NCBI GenBank assembly: GCA_037447655.1
Contig: JBBHKE010002910.1
Location: forward strand, 1 to 64,000
Length of the DNA stretch: 64,000 nucleotides
Direction: 5' to 3'
Source: Zygnema cylindricum
Lineage: Eukaryota; Streptophyta; Zygnematophyceae; Zygnematales; Zygnemataceae
Below are positions 36,101 through 48,149 of the stretch, one piece after another; the stretch's first letter is position 1; every line of letters starts with the position of its first letter. Made by a program: the position numbers and the translations under genes. A model generated the notes under the pieces. It searched no databases. It saw only the letters and a program-made list of their open reading frames with translations, and was not told the origin of the DNA.

Positions 36101-39100
36101 CGCAGCACTCGGTAGGAGTTCTTCGGCTTCGTACTTTTAAGAAGAGCATCGGAATAACAGCACTCGAAATTAACAAGGAAGCCGGTATGACGTTCGCAGA
36201 AAAAAGCATGCTTTTTGGAGTATGACTAAGAAGTATACTTTTTGGAGTATGACAAAGAAGTATACTTTTTGGAGTGTGACATAGAAGTATACTTTTTAGA
36301 GTATGACAAAGAAGTATACTTTTTGGAGTATGACAAAGAAGTATACTTTTTGGAGTATGACATAGAAGTATACTTTTTGGAGTATGACATAGAGGTATAC
36401 TTTTTAGAGTATGACAAAGAAGTATACTTTTTGGAGTGTGACATAGAAGTACACTTTTCGGAGTATGACATAGAAGTATACTTTATATAGCTGCTGCAAA
36501 CCTTTGTCGCCACAGCGTCCCTAAACAATGACCTTATTCTATCATTATACCCTCCTTTGTTGGTGTTCTCCGGACCTTCGTCATTCCTCTTCTTATTGTA
36601 GTTCGCTGCTTGGTGTTTCCGAAAACAGCAGCAAAAAAATAATAATCGCTTTTAAGTCTTTTTTTTTTGAAAAAGGTAGCTCAAGAGATGGATTTGGTGT
36701 GACTTTTCCGATGACTCCTCAACATTCTGCGATCTGTGGAGTCGACTATGAACTGAAAATCGTATTTTAAAGGACTGATAACGAACTAAATAGTATTTGC
36801 AAACTTTACGTGCTAACTTATTTTTATTCACTGATTTGAAGAGGTGAAGGGTCCACACTATGTGGCGTGTGGGGGTTTTTCAGTCTGTTTCAGTTTTTTC
36901 TTTCTTGTTTTTGAACTTTATTTTCTTTTACTTTTTTTGACTTTTGTCTGCTTTTAGACTTTTTTAGACTTTTTTTTAGTTTTTTGAGATCCAGAAGACG
37001 AAGTGGATCGTGTCTTATGCAGAATGTAGTTGACACTTTTTGTCTTTTTCCCTTTTTTTTGTCTCTTTTGGTCGTTAATCGTTATCTTTTTCTAATGTCT
37101 TTTGTTTGTGAAGTCGTTCAGATCCAATGGCTGGAGTGCACGCAAGAAGAGGGAGAGATAATTTTTGTCCCAAGTGGGTGGTACCACCAAGTCACAAATT
37201 TGGTAACATTTTTTTCTTTTTTTTAATATTGTATATACATTGTTGTTACGAAATAAAAATATTTCACTGGATGCGATAACTTGGGTGTTTTAATTGTCTT
37301 TTTTTTTTGCTCTTTTCCTTTGAGGTTTAATTTTTTAGGTTTAGTATTTTCTTCTCGTGTTATACCGAGATAGTGAAGAAGTTGAAATTTGAAGTTTTTC
37401 GTTTTTTTCTTTTTACCTTTTTTTTGTTTTCCTTTGGGTTTTAGGTTTTTGGTTGAGGGTATTCGAATTTTCATTGACCAAAAACGAAAACCTCGGGATT
37501 GGTGGATTTTTAGGAAGACACAATTTCCATAAATCATAATTGGTTAAATGCTTCAAATATTCACTTTACGGTGAGATTTTCATCACAATAATCCTGTTTG
37601 TTATTCGAAACAAAAAATACTAAGTATTTTTTAACGTCTTTAAATAATCTTTGAAGTTTCAAGTTAGAACGTTTCAGTTTTTCTGTTCCATTTATTGTAT
37701 TTTGATCTTCTTTTTGTCTGTTTTTGAAATAGGAAATCTTCAGTCGCAAAAAAAAACAATGAGAATTATTTTTGTTTCTTCAAATTGACTCGAAGTAAGA
37801 GAGGGGGAGCGAGAGGAAAGAAAGAGGAGGATAGAATAGTGAGGGAGAGCGAGGGAGAGAATTGTTAAACAATCGTTTGACTTAAACAATTGTGAAATCT
37901 GTTCAATTGTCGAGAAACTAAACTTTGAAAAAAAAGAAACAAACTGAAAAACAAAACCAAAAGACTCTGAAAAAAAACTGAAGAAAAAAGCTTAAAGAAA
38001 GTGAAAGAGTTTATAATGTGGTTTCAGTGGAAACTGTTGCGAGAGGATTATTTGGAAGCGGAATTGGAAATTTCAGACATTCGAGAAATCGCCGACGATT
38101 TTGAAAGTCTCTGTCAACGGAACCTCCAAATAAATTCAGGTGAGGATTGTAGTGTGCATTTTATTTTGTGAGATTTTAGGTATGTGAATACATGTCCTCA
38201 GTCTCTCTCTCCCTCCCCTCTCCCTCTCCCTCTCCCTCTCCCTTTGTTAGGTTTCATCTTTGTTAGAATCTTCAAGCTATAATTTTGTCTTTTCGTAATA
38301 TTCTAGTAAACATCATAATCTAGAATTTCGTCTATATTAGTGTGTAGATTCTAGACATCTAAATAGTTTTAGTTGTCTTACGGCTTTTGCTCTAGTATCT
38401 TATTACAGGTGAAGCCATAGTGACAAAAATAGAATTTTGACAAAAATATAATTTCGATAAAATGACAGAAAAAGTCTGTTTTATTGAAGTTGATATAAAA
38501 TGAGAAGATGAAACAAGTTACATAGAAAACAGAAAAATATCCCGAGAGTGACCTCTCCGGAAGTAGAGGTATTTTCCAATCCTCAAGGGGCACTTGACCC
38601 TTCGGCCAAGAGCTGCGGTCAAAATTTATAAACAGATCTTGATCGGATTCTGATTGTTCTATGTTACTTAGAAATAAACTGACTAAACAGAAAAAGGGAA
38701 AAACTGGAATAACGAAATCCTAGACAGCAGACAATCCTAGATAGATACTTAGACAAACTACAATATCCGGATTTCGGTATTCTGAAACACAACTAGACTT
38801 CTATTTAGAAGATAACTTCTATCAAAGTCTAATCTTCTAACACCCCCCCTCTTTGCTAGAAGTTAAGGTTGGCTGAAGCTCGATAGAGTTCAAACGGCGG
38901 TCGATGGAGGCAGTGTTGGATGTTAAGAGTGCCAACTGCAATGGCTTCACTGATGAAATAGAACTGGATATCGATATGTTTGGTGCGTCGATGGTGGACA
39001 GGGTTGCTCATGAGAGCGAGGGCTCCCTGAGAGTCACAAAATATTGGCGCTGAGGAAGTCGAAGGAAATTGGAGATTGGAGAGAAGAGATTGAAGCCATA

Positions 39101-42100
39101 TGGCTTCCTTGGCAGCATGTGTGGCTGCCATATATTCGGCTTCTGTGGAAGACAAAGTCACTGTGGGTTGTTTCTTGGATGCCCAAGAGACTAGAGCTCC
39201 TCCGAGAGAGAACCAGTCTCCTGAAGTGGGCGCGATGTCCAGGTCTCCCCCTCACTTCGCTTCACAAAAGCCAACAAGAGTGGGAGAGGAGGCTCCGGAG
39301 AATGTAAGGCGAAGTGTTTTGGTGCCCTTGACGCTTTGCGGAAAGGAAGTGCTTTGGCATAGGGTTAGCAACAAACTGACTAAATTGGCCAACAACGACT
39401 GCAATGTCGACCAACTGCCAATCATGGCACATAGGATATAAATCATGAATGTCTCCGTGGACACGCCCACAAGAGTTGCTAATGACTCTAGTGCTGGCAT
39501 CAAGTGGGGTGGAAACACGGGTGCAATTAGACTTTAAAAATCTGCCTAAAACTTCAAAGATTTTTTTTTCTTGGGAGAGATAGAGTGTTTTGGCTTGCCA
39601 GTCGTGGTTGACTAAGATGCGGGGGCAATATTCTAATTCTCCTAAGTCTATCATTGCAAAATGGGAATTTTGCATGATTTTGAATCGGAGGATTTTAGAG
39701 AGGGGAAGACTGGAGAGGACGAGGTCATCTACGTAAGTGATGATGATGACAATGGTGGCTTGTTTACCTTTGATGAATATATCCAAAATATGCAGCGAGT
39801 TTAAAAAAACCCTTGCTGAGGAGAATGGTTTCAAGCTGTTGACTCCAAACACGTGGGGCTTGCTTGAGGCTGTATAAGGATTTGAGGATGCAACAAACAA
39901 GGTGATCCATGCTTGGGGAAATGTAGCCTTCTGGTTACCGAACGAATATTTCCTCCTTGAGAGCAGCATAAAAAAATGTAATTTAGGCATCCATTTGCTA
40001 GACGTGCCAGTCTTGGAGAGGCCGCTATAAAAAAGAGGATACGAATAGAGGCAAATTCGCCACATGTGCTTATGAATTAGAGAAGTTGAGACCTTTTTGG
40101 AGGAATCCTTTGGCGACAAATCTGGCCTTGAAACGGTCTAAGGTGCCATCAAATTTTGTTTTCACATTGAATACCCATTTAGAACCGATAACCTTTCAGC
40201 CATGAGGTAGGTTTGTAAGCTCCCAGGTCCCATTATTTTGGAGGGAGTCAAATTTAGCATCTGTGATTACTTTCTGTTCCGCGACAATATTGCCTGCCGT
40301 GGCGACAGAAAAAGACAAAAGTACATCAAAGGTGGCGATATTAGCGATGTCATGGGCTACGCGTCGCGCTTCGATCAAAGCGTTTTTTTCGGAGGGCGGA
40401 GGTTTGAAAGGGCAAATCAAGCGGAATGACGTAAAGTGGTCATTTGACGAGGTAAGAGTTGGGATGGAAAAAAAAGAGTAGAGGTTGTTATGGCGAAAGA
40501 AAATGGAGGGGGAAGGCTGGGAGGAGAGGGCTGACGTAAAGTGGTCATTTGAAAAGGTAAGAGTCAGGGATGGAAAAGACAGAGTAGAGGTGGTTTTGGC
40601 GAAAGAAGATGGAGGGAGAAGGTTGAGAGGAGAGGGTTGAGAGGACAGGCAGAGAGAGAAGGGATGGAGAGGTGTGTGGGGGGAATGAGGGAGATAGGAG
40701 CGGTTAGAGGAGGGGAGACGTAAAAGGATTCTTGCCTCTTAGAAAATCTCATTACTACAGCCACTCTCAACCATACATTTCATCAATTGGAAAACACACA
40801 TTCTCATTGAAAGCACTCATAATAAAGAATCACCTTTTATTCAGAAGTAGGTCTTTTGTCCGCATAACATATAGCTTGGTCTCTTGCCCTCTTGGCTCAA
40901 CCCTTCCTTTAAAATCTCTTTCCACTTCACTCCTCTCTTAAGTATTTCCCACTCTTAACTACTAAAATGCTAACAGTTAGATATTTCCAATGCAAAATGC
41001 CGTTACTCCATTTGGGATTATTTGTTCAGGATCAAGTTCATTTTCCTTTGGGAAAAGTTTGTGGAATTCGTGACTGAACTTGGTCTTGAGCAATAATCCC
41101 AAAAAGGAATATTGGCATATTTGCATTGAAATCTCTAACAAACTATTGTTTTAAAAGTTAAGAGAGAGAATTACTTAAGCGTGGGGGGTAGTGGAAAGAG
41201 ACTTTAAACGAAAGGTTGAGCCAAGAGGGCAAGAGACAAAGCTGAATGTTATGTGGACAAAAGCTTCTTCAAATTAAAAGTTGATCTTTTATGTGAGTGT
41301 TTCAAATGTGAATGTGTATTTTTCCAATGGATGGAATGTGTGGTTGAGAGTGGTTGTAGTAATGGGATTTTTTGAAAGGTAGGGAATCTTGTTACAAGAG
41401 ATGAGGGCGAGAGATGAAAGGCGGAGATGAAAAGGGGAGAGGGGTGGAATGAAGAATTGTTTAAAAGAGAGGGGTTTCATTAGAGTGAAGTCGCGACTAA
41501 GTATTGTTTTGCGTTTTTGAACGAGCCATATTTTGTGCGCCTTAGATTCGGTCGAGTAGCCGATCAAATATCCAAGTGATGTGTCACACTTAATGTCAAT
41601 GTTAAGGACTCAAGGGCAAAGACAAGCTGAGAGTGGGCGTCCTCATTTCTAGCGAACCAAGCTGTTTTTGCTGTAGCCTCGGTCGGTTCAGTTTCGCTGC
41701 TAGGTCATGACCAGAGTTTCTCACGACGGAAAGGGTGCTCTATCTAGTATTTCCATTGGTAAAATTTTGTCCCATTGAATTTGGAAATGATATTAGCGTT
41801 GTCAGCCCCACAACCTATTCTAGCTAAATCCATAGTGACAAAAATAGAGTGGAGATAACAGGACAGAAAAAGTTTGTTTAATTGAAGTTGATATAAAACG
41901 AGAAGATGAAACAAGTTAAATAGAAAACAAAAAAGTATCCCGAGAGTGACCTCACGGCAACTAGAGGTACTTTTTTATCCTGAAGGGGCCTTTAACCCTT
42001 CGACCAAGAGTTGCAGTCAAGATTAGATTTATAAGCAGATCTTGACCGAATTGTGATCGTACTAAGTTACTTAGAAAAAGACTGACTAAACAGGAATGGG

Positions 42101-45100
42101 AAAAAAAAGAATATTGAAATCCTAGGTACTAAAATAGACTACAACCTAGATACTAAAGCAAACTACAGAATTTTGGATGTATTTTAGATTTCGGTATTCT
42201 GAAACACAGCTAAATTTCTATTTAGAAGATAACTTCTATCAAAGTGTAATCTTCTAACATATTTAGGGTGAGATATACGATTCGGTTACTACTTGTGTCC
42301 TTGTTTTCTTTGTCATTGTCCTTACATTTGATAAATGATTTAAGAGACTGATTAAAGGCATAAAATATCTTTGAGTTTCAAAAGGTCACTCTCGAGACAT
42401 TTTCTCTTTTGTTCTTAAAGTGGACATACGCAACCAATAATCAATCAAAGGAAGTCCTTGTTTTCATTTTCTTGTTTATTTTGACTTCCCCTCTATTGCT
42501 TGATATCACGGTTTCCTATCTAGCTGGTTGTGGTCCTAACAACGTTAATACTGTTGTCAAATTCAAAGGCACGGATTTCTTTGGGTAGAAATACCAAATA
42601 GAGCACCTTTTGAGTCGTGAAAAACTCTGGTCAATTGGTAGTGAATCTAAACTTGTGAATGTTGCTGCCAAATCCGCTTAGCACACTTGGAAGATCACTC
42701 CCGCCTTGTCCTCACTTTTTAGTCTTCCCAAATTGACCTTTTTCACGACGCCACATCTACTTATGCCATGTGGTCAAGCTTAACCGTAATGTTGGTCACA
42801 CGAACTCTTTCTAAAGCGACAATTCGATTCTTATAAAAAACTTTCTTACTGATTTTATTCAAGTGTACATCCAACATCTTAAGTCTTTGGCTCGCCAACC
42901 AAAAGGCATTAATGTTCTTATTTCCGATGATGATCTTATTTCAGGAATCCTCGGTGGCTTGTCACACTCCTACTCGTCCTTTATTTTGTTGTTTGACAAT
43001 TATCCGACACCCGTGACACTCTCGAAATTTAACGATTCGCTTGGTTTATGAGAAGATGAAACAAACTCTTTACACCAGGCTCCGTGTCGGTCTAGCCACT
43101 AGCCAATCTTATGCCACCTTCCTCCACCACCTTATGTGTAGTGCGAGTGATGACGTCATCGAAGTTTATCTTGTTGTGAATTGCAAAAATGAGCATCAAA
43201 GTGGACCAAATTGTATGCGTGGGCTGGCTATTTTGGATGGCGCGATTCGTATCAATTAAATCGTTTGCATCAACAAATCCATTTGTCTCACCCCAACCAT
43301 ATGACTACGACCACATTATATTGCCTATCTTTCCAATCCACAAATTCGAGTAGATGTCCAATATTACCCTTTGGACACATTCAACCAACCATCTTTTTTT
43401 CTCCATCCGATGGTAGATAGCCCTTAGCCCTTAATCTCGCCAATTTTGAAATCATCCGGCTTTGGATATACACTTAGTATATCGACTATTTCCTTTGACT
43501 CCGTTCAATATCCACGTCTCTAAAACCATCTTGGATCTCCGATTCTGATGCCTTTTTCCATCTATTCGTTTCGTTCCGATTGGTTTACCTCTATTTCCCC
43601 ACTTTTTCGACCAATGCCAATCCTTTTAGGCAACAATGCTACTCACATGCCCACTCAGGTTGGTCGTATAGTCACCCATGGCAGCTCCATCATCCAATCG
43701 AGCATCATGTGGACCATGTCGTTTCCTATTTACAATGGCGCTCTTTACTTCGTCACGTTCGTTGATGACTCCACTCGCTATTGCCCACCTCTTCCTCATT
43801 AAGTTTTGCGAACGGGCAACGGTCCCTTCTAATCATTCACCAAAATACCATGGCTCACACTCGACAACAAAATGACGTCTTTGATTGTACCGTTATCAAA
43901 ACAACACATCCTATGTTACACTATCGAGACTCCCAACTATGTTTTGAGGGGAATCCATCACCGCGGCAAACTATATTAGCAATCTCCTGCTCTTCCGAAC
44001 GCCGCTCCGCATAAAACTTGAAAGGTCATCAAACTTAATGTTTTTTACTTTCGAATATTCGGTTGCGTCGCCTGGACGAAAGATGTGACATCCAATGACA
44101 TATAGAACAATCGTGCCCAACTCGACCTTTTAGTAGGAACTCCACCAAATCGAATGCTTATCAAATTTGGCTGACTCAAGATTGTTAAAGACAACTCCCC
44201 CTATCAGCGAACTCATTCAATCCATGCCTCCACTTTCGTCTCCCTATCTCATTTCCACTACTCAATCTACAACTCTTTATGTCTTTCCCCTTCTCTTTCC
44301 CTCCATTACTCCTGCCTCAGTTTGTTTGAGCCTCCCCGATCCTGCTTTCCTCCGTTTATCAAGGCATACCTTGTCCTCCTTTTATCAACGCGTGTCTTCA
44401 GCAGAATGAACCTTAGCCTTTCCCTCTCATGGAGTCCTTTATGTCTTTCCCTGCTCCATTTGTCCTGACCCTCCTTACATCATTCCGCTTGATGCTCTGG
44501 TGGTGGCTCCACTTATCCAGCCCTCCACTTATCCATAAAGGCGTTTGCATCCAAGCTCGGAAAGCTCGTGCCACCTATGGCGTCCCCAACAATCTTATGT
44601 TAGATGTTCCGTTGTCCTTTTTTGCCTGCATGGCCAATCCTAATGTTGTGGCTTGGAATGCAACCATTGATGACGAATTTGAAAGGATTGATGACGAATT
44701 TGAATCCTTGCAACGCAATGGCACTTGGAAACTCACCTCTCTTCCTTGGTGATAAGTCATCCGCTCAAAATGGGTATTTCGAGTCAAAATCAAAGTCGAC
44801 GTTACCCTTGACCCCTTGAAAGCTCGATTTGTCGCCAAAGGATTTCTCCAAAATGAAGGCTTGGTCTTCACAAAAGCTTCTGTATTTCTGGGCAAATTTA
44901 TGTCCATCCGTATCTCCTCCCCTTGCAGCCTTTTGAGACCAGCATGTGCATCAAATGGCACATGCAAACCACATTTCTTTTTGGCGCTCTCAACAAGGAG
45001 CTTTTTGTTAAGATACATCTCACTGAGCACGGAGCATTTAGTCTGTCGCCTCCTCAAGTCCTTATACTGACTCAAACTAGCTCCTCGCGTTTGAAACTAG

Positions 45101-47383
45101 CACCTTGGTGTCGTCCTTCCTAGCGAGTGCTCTCTTAAGCTTGCGACAGTTTTGGTCTCGTCATCCAAGGTAAAACCGAAACTCTTGTGAACATCGTCTT
45201 TTATGTTGACAGTTTTTTCCTAGCTAATCCCTCTCTTTCGTACATTTTTCAGGACAAAACCATGTGAAACACTCACTTTGCCATGAAAAACTTTAAGGAA
45301 CTAGAGGATTACCTTAGTATCCTTGTTAGCTAAGTTGGTCTGCCCAAACCCTCTATCCTCTTTCTCAAGAACAATACTTCTCAGAGGTCTTACACAGGTT
45401 CTCTATACCATTGTCTTAATGCACTCCTGTTTGCCATTGGATGTCAATGTCATTAGCAACAACTCTGGTGAGTCTGCCCATGGAGAGATACATGATCAAT
45501 TTAGGTCTATAGTCGGTGGCCTCATGGACGTCGTGATTTGAGCTCGTCCTGACATTGCGGTTGTTGTCACCCAACTTAGCCAGTTTAGCACTAGATCACC
45601 TCTTTGCCGAGAAGCGGGTCCCCCGCTATCTCAAAGGCACAAGTCCCATCTACTCACTTGCTGCAATTCCTCTTCTCCTTAACATGTTTGTCTTCGTTAT
45701 GGGTGGTGGGGTGACCGTGACACCTGCCGCTCCACTTGCGGTGTTTGCTTCTCTCTTAGTGGTGTTATCTTTTGGGAATCCAAAATACAGCCTACGGTTG
45801 CCTTATCTTCCACAAAAGTTGAATACATGGCAGCCACCCATGTAGCTGTCTGGCTTCGCTCACTCCTCTCCAATCTTCCAATCTCCAATTTTCTCCATCC
45901 TCTCCCACAACAGTTTTTGCAAGGTGCTCTTGTCCTCATGAGCAATCCTTCACATCATCGGCGCACCAAGCATATTGATATCCAATTTATTTTTAAACGG
46001 GATGCCACCGACGCCGGCACTCTCACCTTATCTTATTGCTAGACTTCCCTCGAGATGGTCAACTGCTTCATCGGACCTCCATCTTTGAGTCTGACAAAGC
46101 GAGGTGGTGTCAAAATTATATTTTTGTTAAGGTCTTTAGGTTAGAATTCCGTCTTTCCGTATAGTTCTCGTAAACATCGGAATGTAGAATTGTGTCAATG
46201 TTACTATTTATATTCTAGTCATACAGATAGTTTTAGCCGTCCTACGGCTTTTGCTCTAGTGCCTAGGGTTGGGGATCAGATTCGCTTAGCCCCCATGTCT
46301 TTTGTCCTTTGTCCTTGCCTTTAATGGAAGAGTCAAGTGTCTTCTGAAGGATCGTTGAGTCCAAAGAGGTCACTCTTGGGACATTTTGTTTTCGGTACTT
46401 AAGCTGCTTGTACCTAACCGTTAATCAATTTGGAGGAATTGCTTGTTTTTGTTTTCTTTCTACCTTTGACTTCCATGCTTATTCTTGCTATCATGACTTC
46501 CAATCTAATACCTTCTCCCTCTCCCTCTCCCTCTCTTTCTCCCTCATCCTCGCCCTCCCCCTTCCCTCGCCATCCCGCCTTCCCTCTCCCTCTCACTCTC
46601 TCTCTCCCTCTCAATTTCGAGTCATGTGATATATGTCTTCCTCTTTTTCTCCTCTCCCTCTTTAGGTCCCTATCGCTTTTAAAAGCTTGAAGTCATTGGT
46701 TTCTTTCAATGTTTGCTTTCTAACGTTTGAATTTTAACATTTCTTTTTCTCTTTTCTTTGATATAGGAATGAATTTTGCGGATTTTCTCACTTTTCTCGC
46801 AATCATGGTTGATCGAGATTTGCGATCTTTGCAAATTCTCATTCATAATCGAAGTCACTTCTTTTTGAATTCCGATGAAATCAAATTTGACCCTTCCATG
46901 TGTCAAAATCTTCAATCTCAAAGTGAATGTCATCATTGTTTTTCTCAACTTTCCTTAGATTCCAATCCTCATCTTTCGGTTAAAAACTTGTTTGAAAAAT
47001 CGAGTACTTGCATTGCGTGTTGTTTCCTCGAAGAAATTTGTCAACTTTTTTTCAATTTGAATCGAATAAAAAACGTGACTTTATGTATGGGTGACGTTTT
47101 ATTCCTTTTGGAGGAGAGAGAGAGACTTCCCTTCAATAAAAACACCTTGAGTTTGTTAGGAAAGGTGTTTCCTTTGCAAAATTTTAATAGACCGTCTTTA
47201 TTTCAAACATTAGATCTTAATATCAAAATAGGTTGTTCTCTTAATGCCTCGTACTTAGTAAATATTATAGAGAAAGGGTTGAAATGGGCCAAGAATACTC
47301 TCAAAGAAAAATATCTTAGAGAATTGTCTAAAATTGTGACATTTGTGGAAAATACTTTGACGGTTAGTAATAGCCCAAGGTGA
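30533..47383 (+). CDS. JMJD4: JMJD4-type JmjC lysyl hydroxylase, nine exons
   Basis: Exons: 30533-30784, 32524-32706, 33148-33550, 34452-34569, 35499-35556, 37122-37202, 37514-37570, 38010-38139, 46767-47383. All junctions are GT-AG and all phases agree; the spliced frame is 632 codons plus TGA. Human JMJD4 is a 2-oxoglutarate and Fe(II) dependent oxygenase that hydroxylates a lysine of the release factor eRF1, aiding translation termination. Metal ligands are visible: H286 and D288 (PLHSDV, exon 4) and H373 (ISINHNW, exon 7). FVPSGWYHQVTNL in exon 6 and SGMNFADF at the exon 8/9 join match the family closely. At 632 residues it exceeds the human protein, partly from an acidic insert in exon 3. 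The start is the first ATG and gives family-like N-terminal text (NQPVVLTGLMDTW). The exon 8 acceptor lacks a pyrimidine tract and is the weakest junction. Exon 4 is strikingly GC-rich compared with exons 5 and 9. Confidence 0.93.
30951..31168. mobile_element. hairpin MITE copy D in JMJD4 intron 1
   Basis: Starts ACCGTGTATCGCTATTAG and ends ATAGCGATTCACGGTG. The arms can fold almost end to end. Confidence 0.88.
31370..31690. repeat. minisatellite in JMJD4 intron 1
   Basis: Degenerate tandem copies of words like CATTTGACATTGGACATTT. Open frames on the minus strand are repeat artefacts. The same motif, opposite strand, forms the array at 61890-62310. Confidence 0.9.
32450..32505. repeat. (TC)n/(TCCC)n tract at JMJD4 intron 1 acceptor
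   Basis: A pyrimidine microsatellite ends some 18 bases before the CAG acceptor of exon 2 and probably serves as its polypyrimidine tract. Confidence 0.8.
33077..33140. repeat. (TC)n microsatellite at JMJD4 intron 2 acceptor
   Basis: Uninterrupted TC dinucleotides run into TTTTCAG, the acceptor of exon 3. Length changes here would alter the splice site's pyrimidine tract. Confidence 0.93.
33228..33500 (+). other. acidic low-complexity insert within JMJD4 exon 3
   Basis: About 90 codons rich in E, G, R, K and P sit between WLNDYFD and the conserved DYRFVYMGP. Human JMJD4 has only a few residues here. The DNA is a GAGAGG-type microsatellite kept in frame, so this is probably a coding expansion of a purine repeat. 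It would form a charged surface loop. Confidence 0.8.
33551..34451. repeat. JMJD4 intron 3: telomere-like and CCCCATTTATA repeats
   Basis: From the donor to about 33870 the intron is degenerate CCCTAAAA-like text. From about 33950 to 34445 it is a minisatellite of units such as ATACCCCATTT. No exon was found between them. Confidence 0.88.
34570..35240. repeat. JMJD4 intron 4: repeats of exon 4 end plus TTGAC minisatellite
   Basis: Degenerate copies of the last part of exon 4 with its donor recur at about 34645-34695, 34775-34820 and 34940-34965 (GAGGCACAGGTGACC and similar, against CAGGCACAG at the true exon end). Between them are GTTGACC units. From about 35015 to 35240 the array becomes TTGAGTTGACTTGA-type text. 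Confidence 0.85.
36230..36490. repeat. 27-bp minisatellite in JMJD4 intron 5
   Basis: About nine head-to-tail copies of a 27-bp unit containing AAGTATACTTTTTGGAGTAT. Because 27 is a multiple of three it gives long open frames on both strands, which are not taken as genes. Confidence 0.93.
38201..38244. repeat. (CTCTCC)n microsatellite, left part, split by E3
   Basis: Pyrimidine microsatellite ending CCCTT just before the E3 LTR. The same repeat resumes at 46511, so it was the insertion target. Confidence 0.85.
38856..40440 (-). pseudogene. E2 reverse transcriptase and RNase H, broken
   Basis: Read on the minus strand: NGTWELTNLP near 40210, KARFVAKG near 40110, then the active-site TYVDDLVLSS (about 39730), DLGELEYC (about 39640) and RNase H with LSSTEAEYMAATHAAKEA (about 39150) and HHRRTKHIDIQF (about 38980). 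It ends at 38856 just before the polypurine tract. Stops and frameshifts break the frame in several places, and part of the fingers/palm region is frameshifted. Confidence 0.88.
40742..41372. repeat. about 0.63-kb inverted repeat inside E2
   Basis: Arms 40742-41045 and about 41065-41372 are reverse complements with scattered mismatches. Shared words include TCTCTTGCCCTCTTGGCTCA on one arm and its complement on the other. The loop is only some 20 bases. It may be an inserted foldback MITE or an inverted duplication; a transcript through it would form a long hairpin. Confidence 0.85.
46511..46612. repeat. (CTCTCC)n microsatellite, right part
   Basis: Continuation of the microsatellite at 38201-38244 on the other side of E3. 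Confidence 0.85.
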
Positions 47384-47464
47384 TCATTTAGTGTTGAACA
47401 TTTGTTTCATGTTTTGAATATGGAGTGAAAGCAAATGTTTATAAATTTGGTTTATAAGTTTGTG

Positions 47465-47470
47465 AATAAA
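47465..47470 (+). promoter_or_regulatory. candidate polyadenylation signal of JMJD4
   Basis: AATAAA about 80 bases after the JMJD4 stop codon. The distance is plausible for a short 3' untranslated region. Confidence 0.5.
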
Positions 47471-48149
47471 ACGGGTTTTTTGGATATATGAAGCATTCCC
47501 TTATGACCCATATTGACATTGCTTCAACGTTCACGTGATTTTCAATATTCATTTTAATTTCTAATTTACTCTTGATTTTTAGTATTAATTTCCTTGACAG
47601 ATAAATTTGGTCTTTGTGTCATTTAACATCGTTAGGATGCTTTTGGTAACAATTGAAAAGTGTACAATTTTATTTTATTTTAAGATGTGTTGTTGTTATT
47701 TTGTCTTGTTGCTGACTTTTTTTTTTAAGAGATGTTTGTCTGTTGCTTTCTCACCTTTTTTTTGTGAGCTTTCAAGACTGAAAATTTCTCCAGTTAGAGA
47801 TACAAATTATTGCATACAATTATGCATAAAAATGTGAATCACAAAAATACAAACAACATGAAAATTGGTATTAATAAACAAATAGAAAAAAAAAAAACAA
47901 AATGTGGAAAAAGAATCTGTGATTTACTAATTTTCAGTTAGGTTTTCGAACTGTTACATGAAAATGAAGAAGTTCCAATTGGTAACATGTAAACTATTTT
48001 CTTTCTTCCAGTGTTTCATAATACCCAGGCGGGAACCCACACATGTATCTTATATTCAACAAAATAGTCAAAATATTCCGAAAATTTGCAATAATTATAA
48101 ACCAGTATAATCTTTTCAATACGAAAACACCCACAACATGTGCATTGGA
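47471..48149. other. intergenic spacer
   Basis: AT-rich, between the convergent JMJD4 and fucosyltransferase genes. No feature was recognised. Confidence 0.4.

Larger units (their letters stand above)
38406..42259 (-). mobile_element. E2: copia element on minus strand, nested in E3's LTR
   Basis: LTRs of about 438 bp lie at 41821-42259 (5') and 38406-38842 (3'), both starting TGTTAGAAGATTA when read on the minus strand. The purine tract AAAGAGGGGGGG adjoins the 3' LTR. The flanks TATTA (38401-38405) and TATTT (42260-42264) are a one-mismatch 5-bp target duplication, which places the insertion inside the E3 LTR. The interior is only about 3 kb. The start of gag, an integrase C-terminal piece, reverse transcriptase and RNase H remain; most of gag, protease and the integrase core are missing. 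Confidence 0.9.
38245..46510 (+). mobile_element. E3: decayed copia element in JMJD4 intron 8, split by E2
   Basis: The 5' LTR starts TGTTAGGTTTC at 38245, is broken at about 38405 and resumes at about 42265-42520. The 3' LTR is about 46108-46510. Between 42530 and 46107 the interior runs in copia order on the plus strand: Gag (about 42540-43060), worn protease and integrase, reverse transcriptase (KARFVAKGF at about 44820; YVDS instead of YVDD at about 45205) and RNase H (LSSTKVEYMAATH, HHRRTKHIDIQF, about 45800-46000). Stops and frameshifts are very frequent and the LTRs are much diverged, so this is the oldest of the three copia elements. It is flanked by CCTT and the same microsatellite on both sides. 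Confidence 0.85.

Noticed and set aside
36226-36528. Repetitive proteins read on both strands
   Set aside because: Product of the 27-bp minisatellite inside JMJD4 intron 5.
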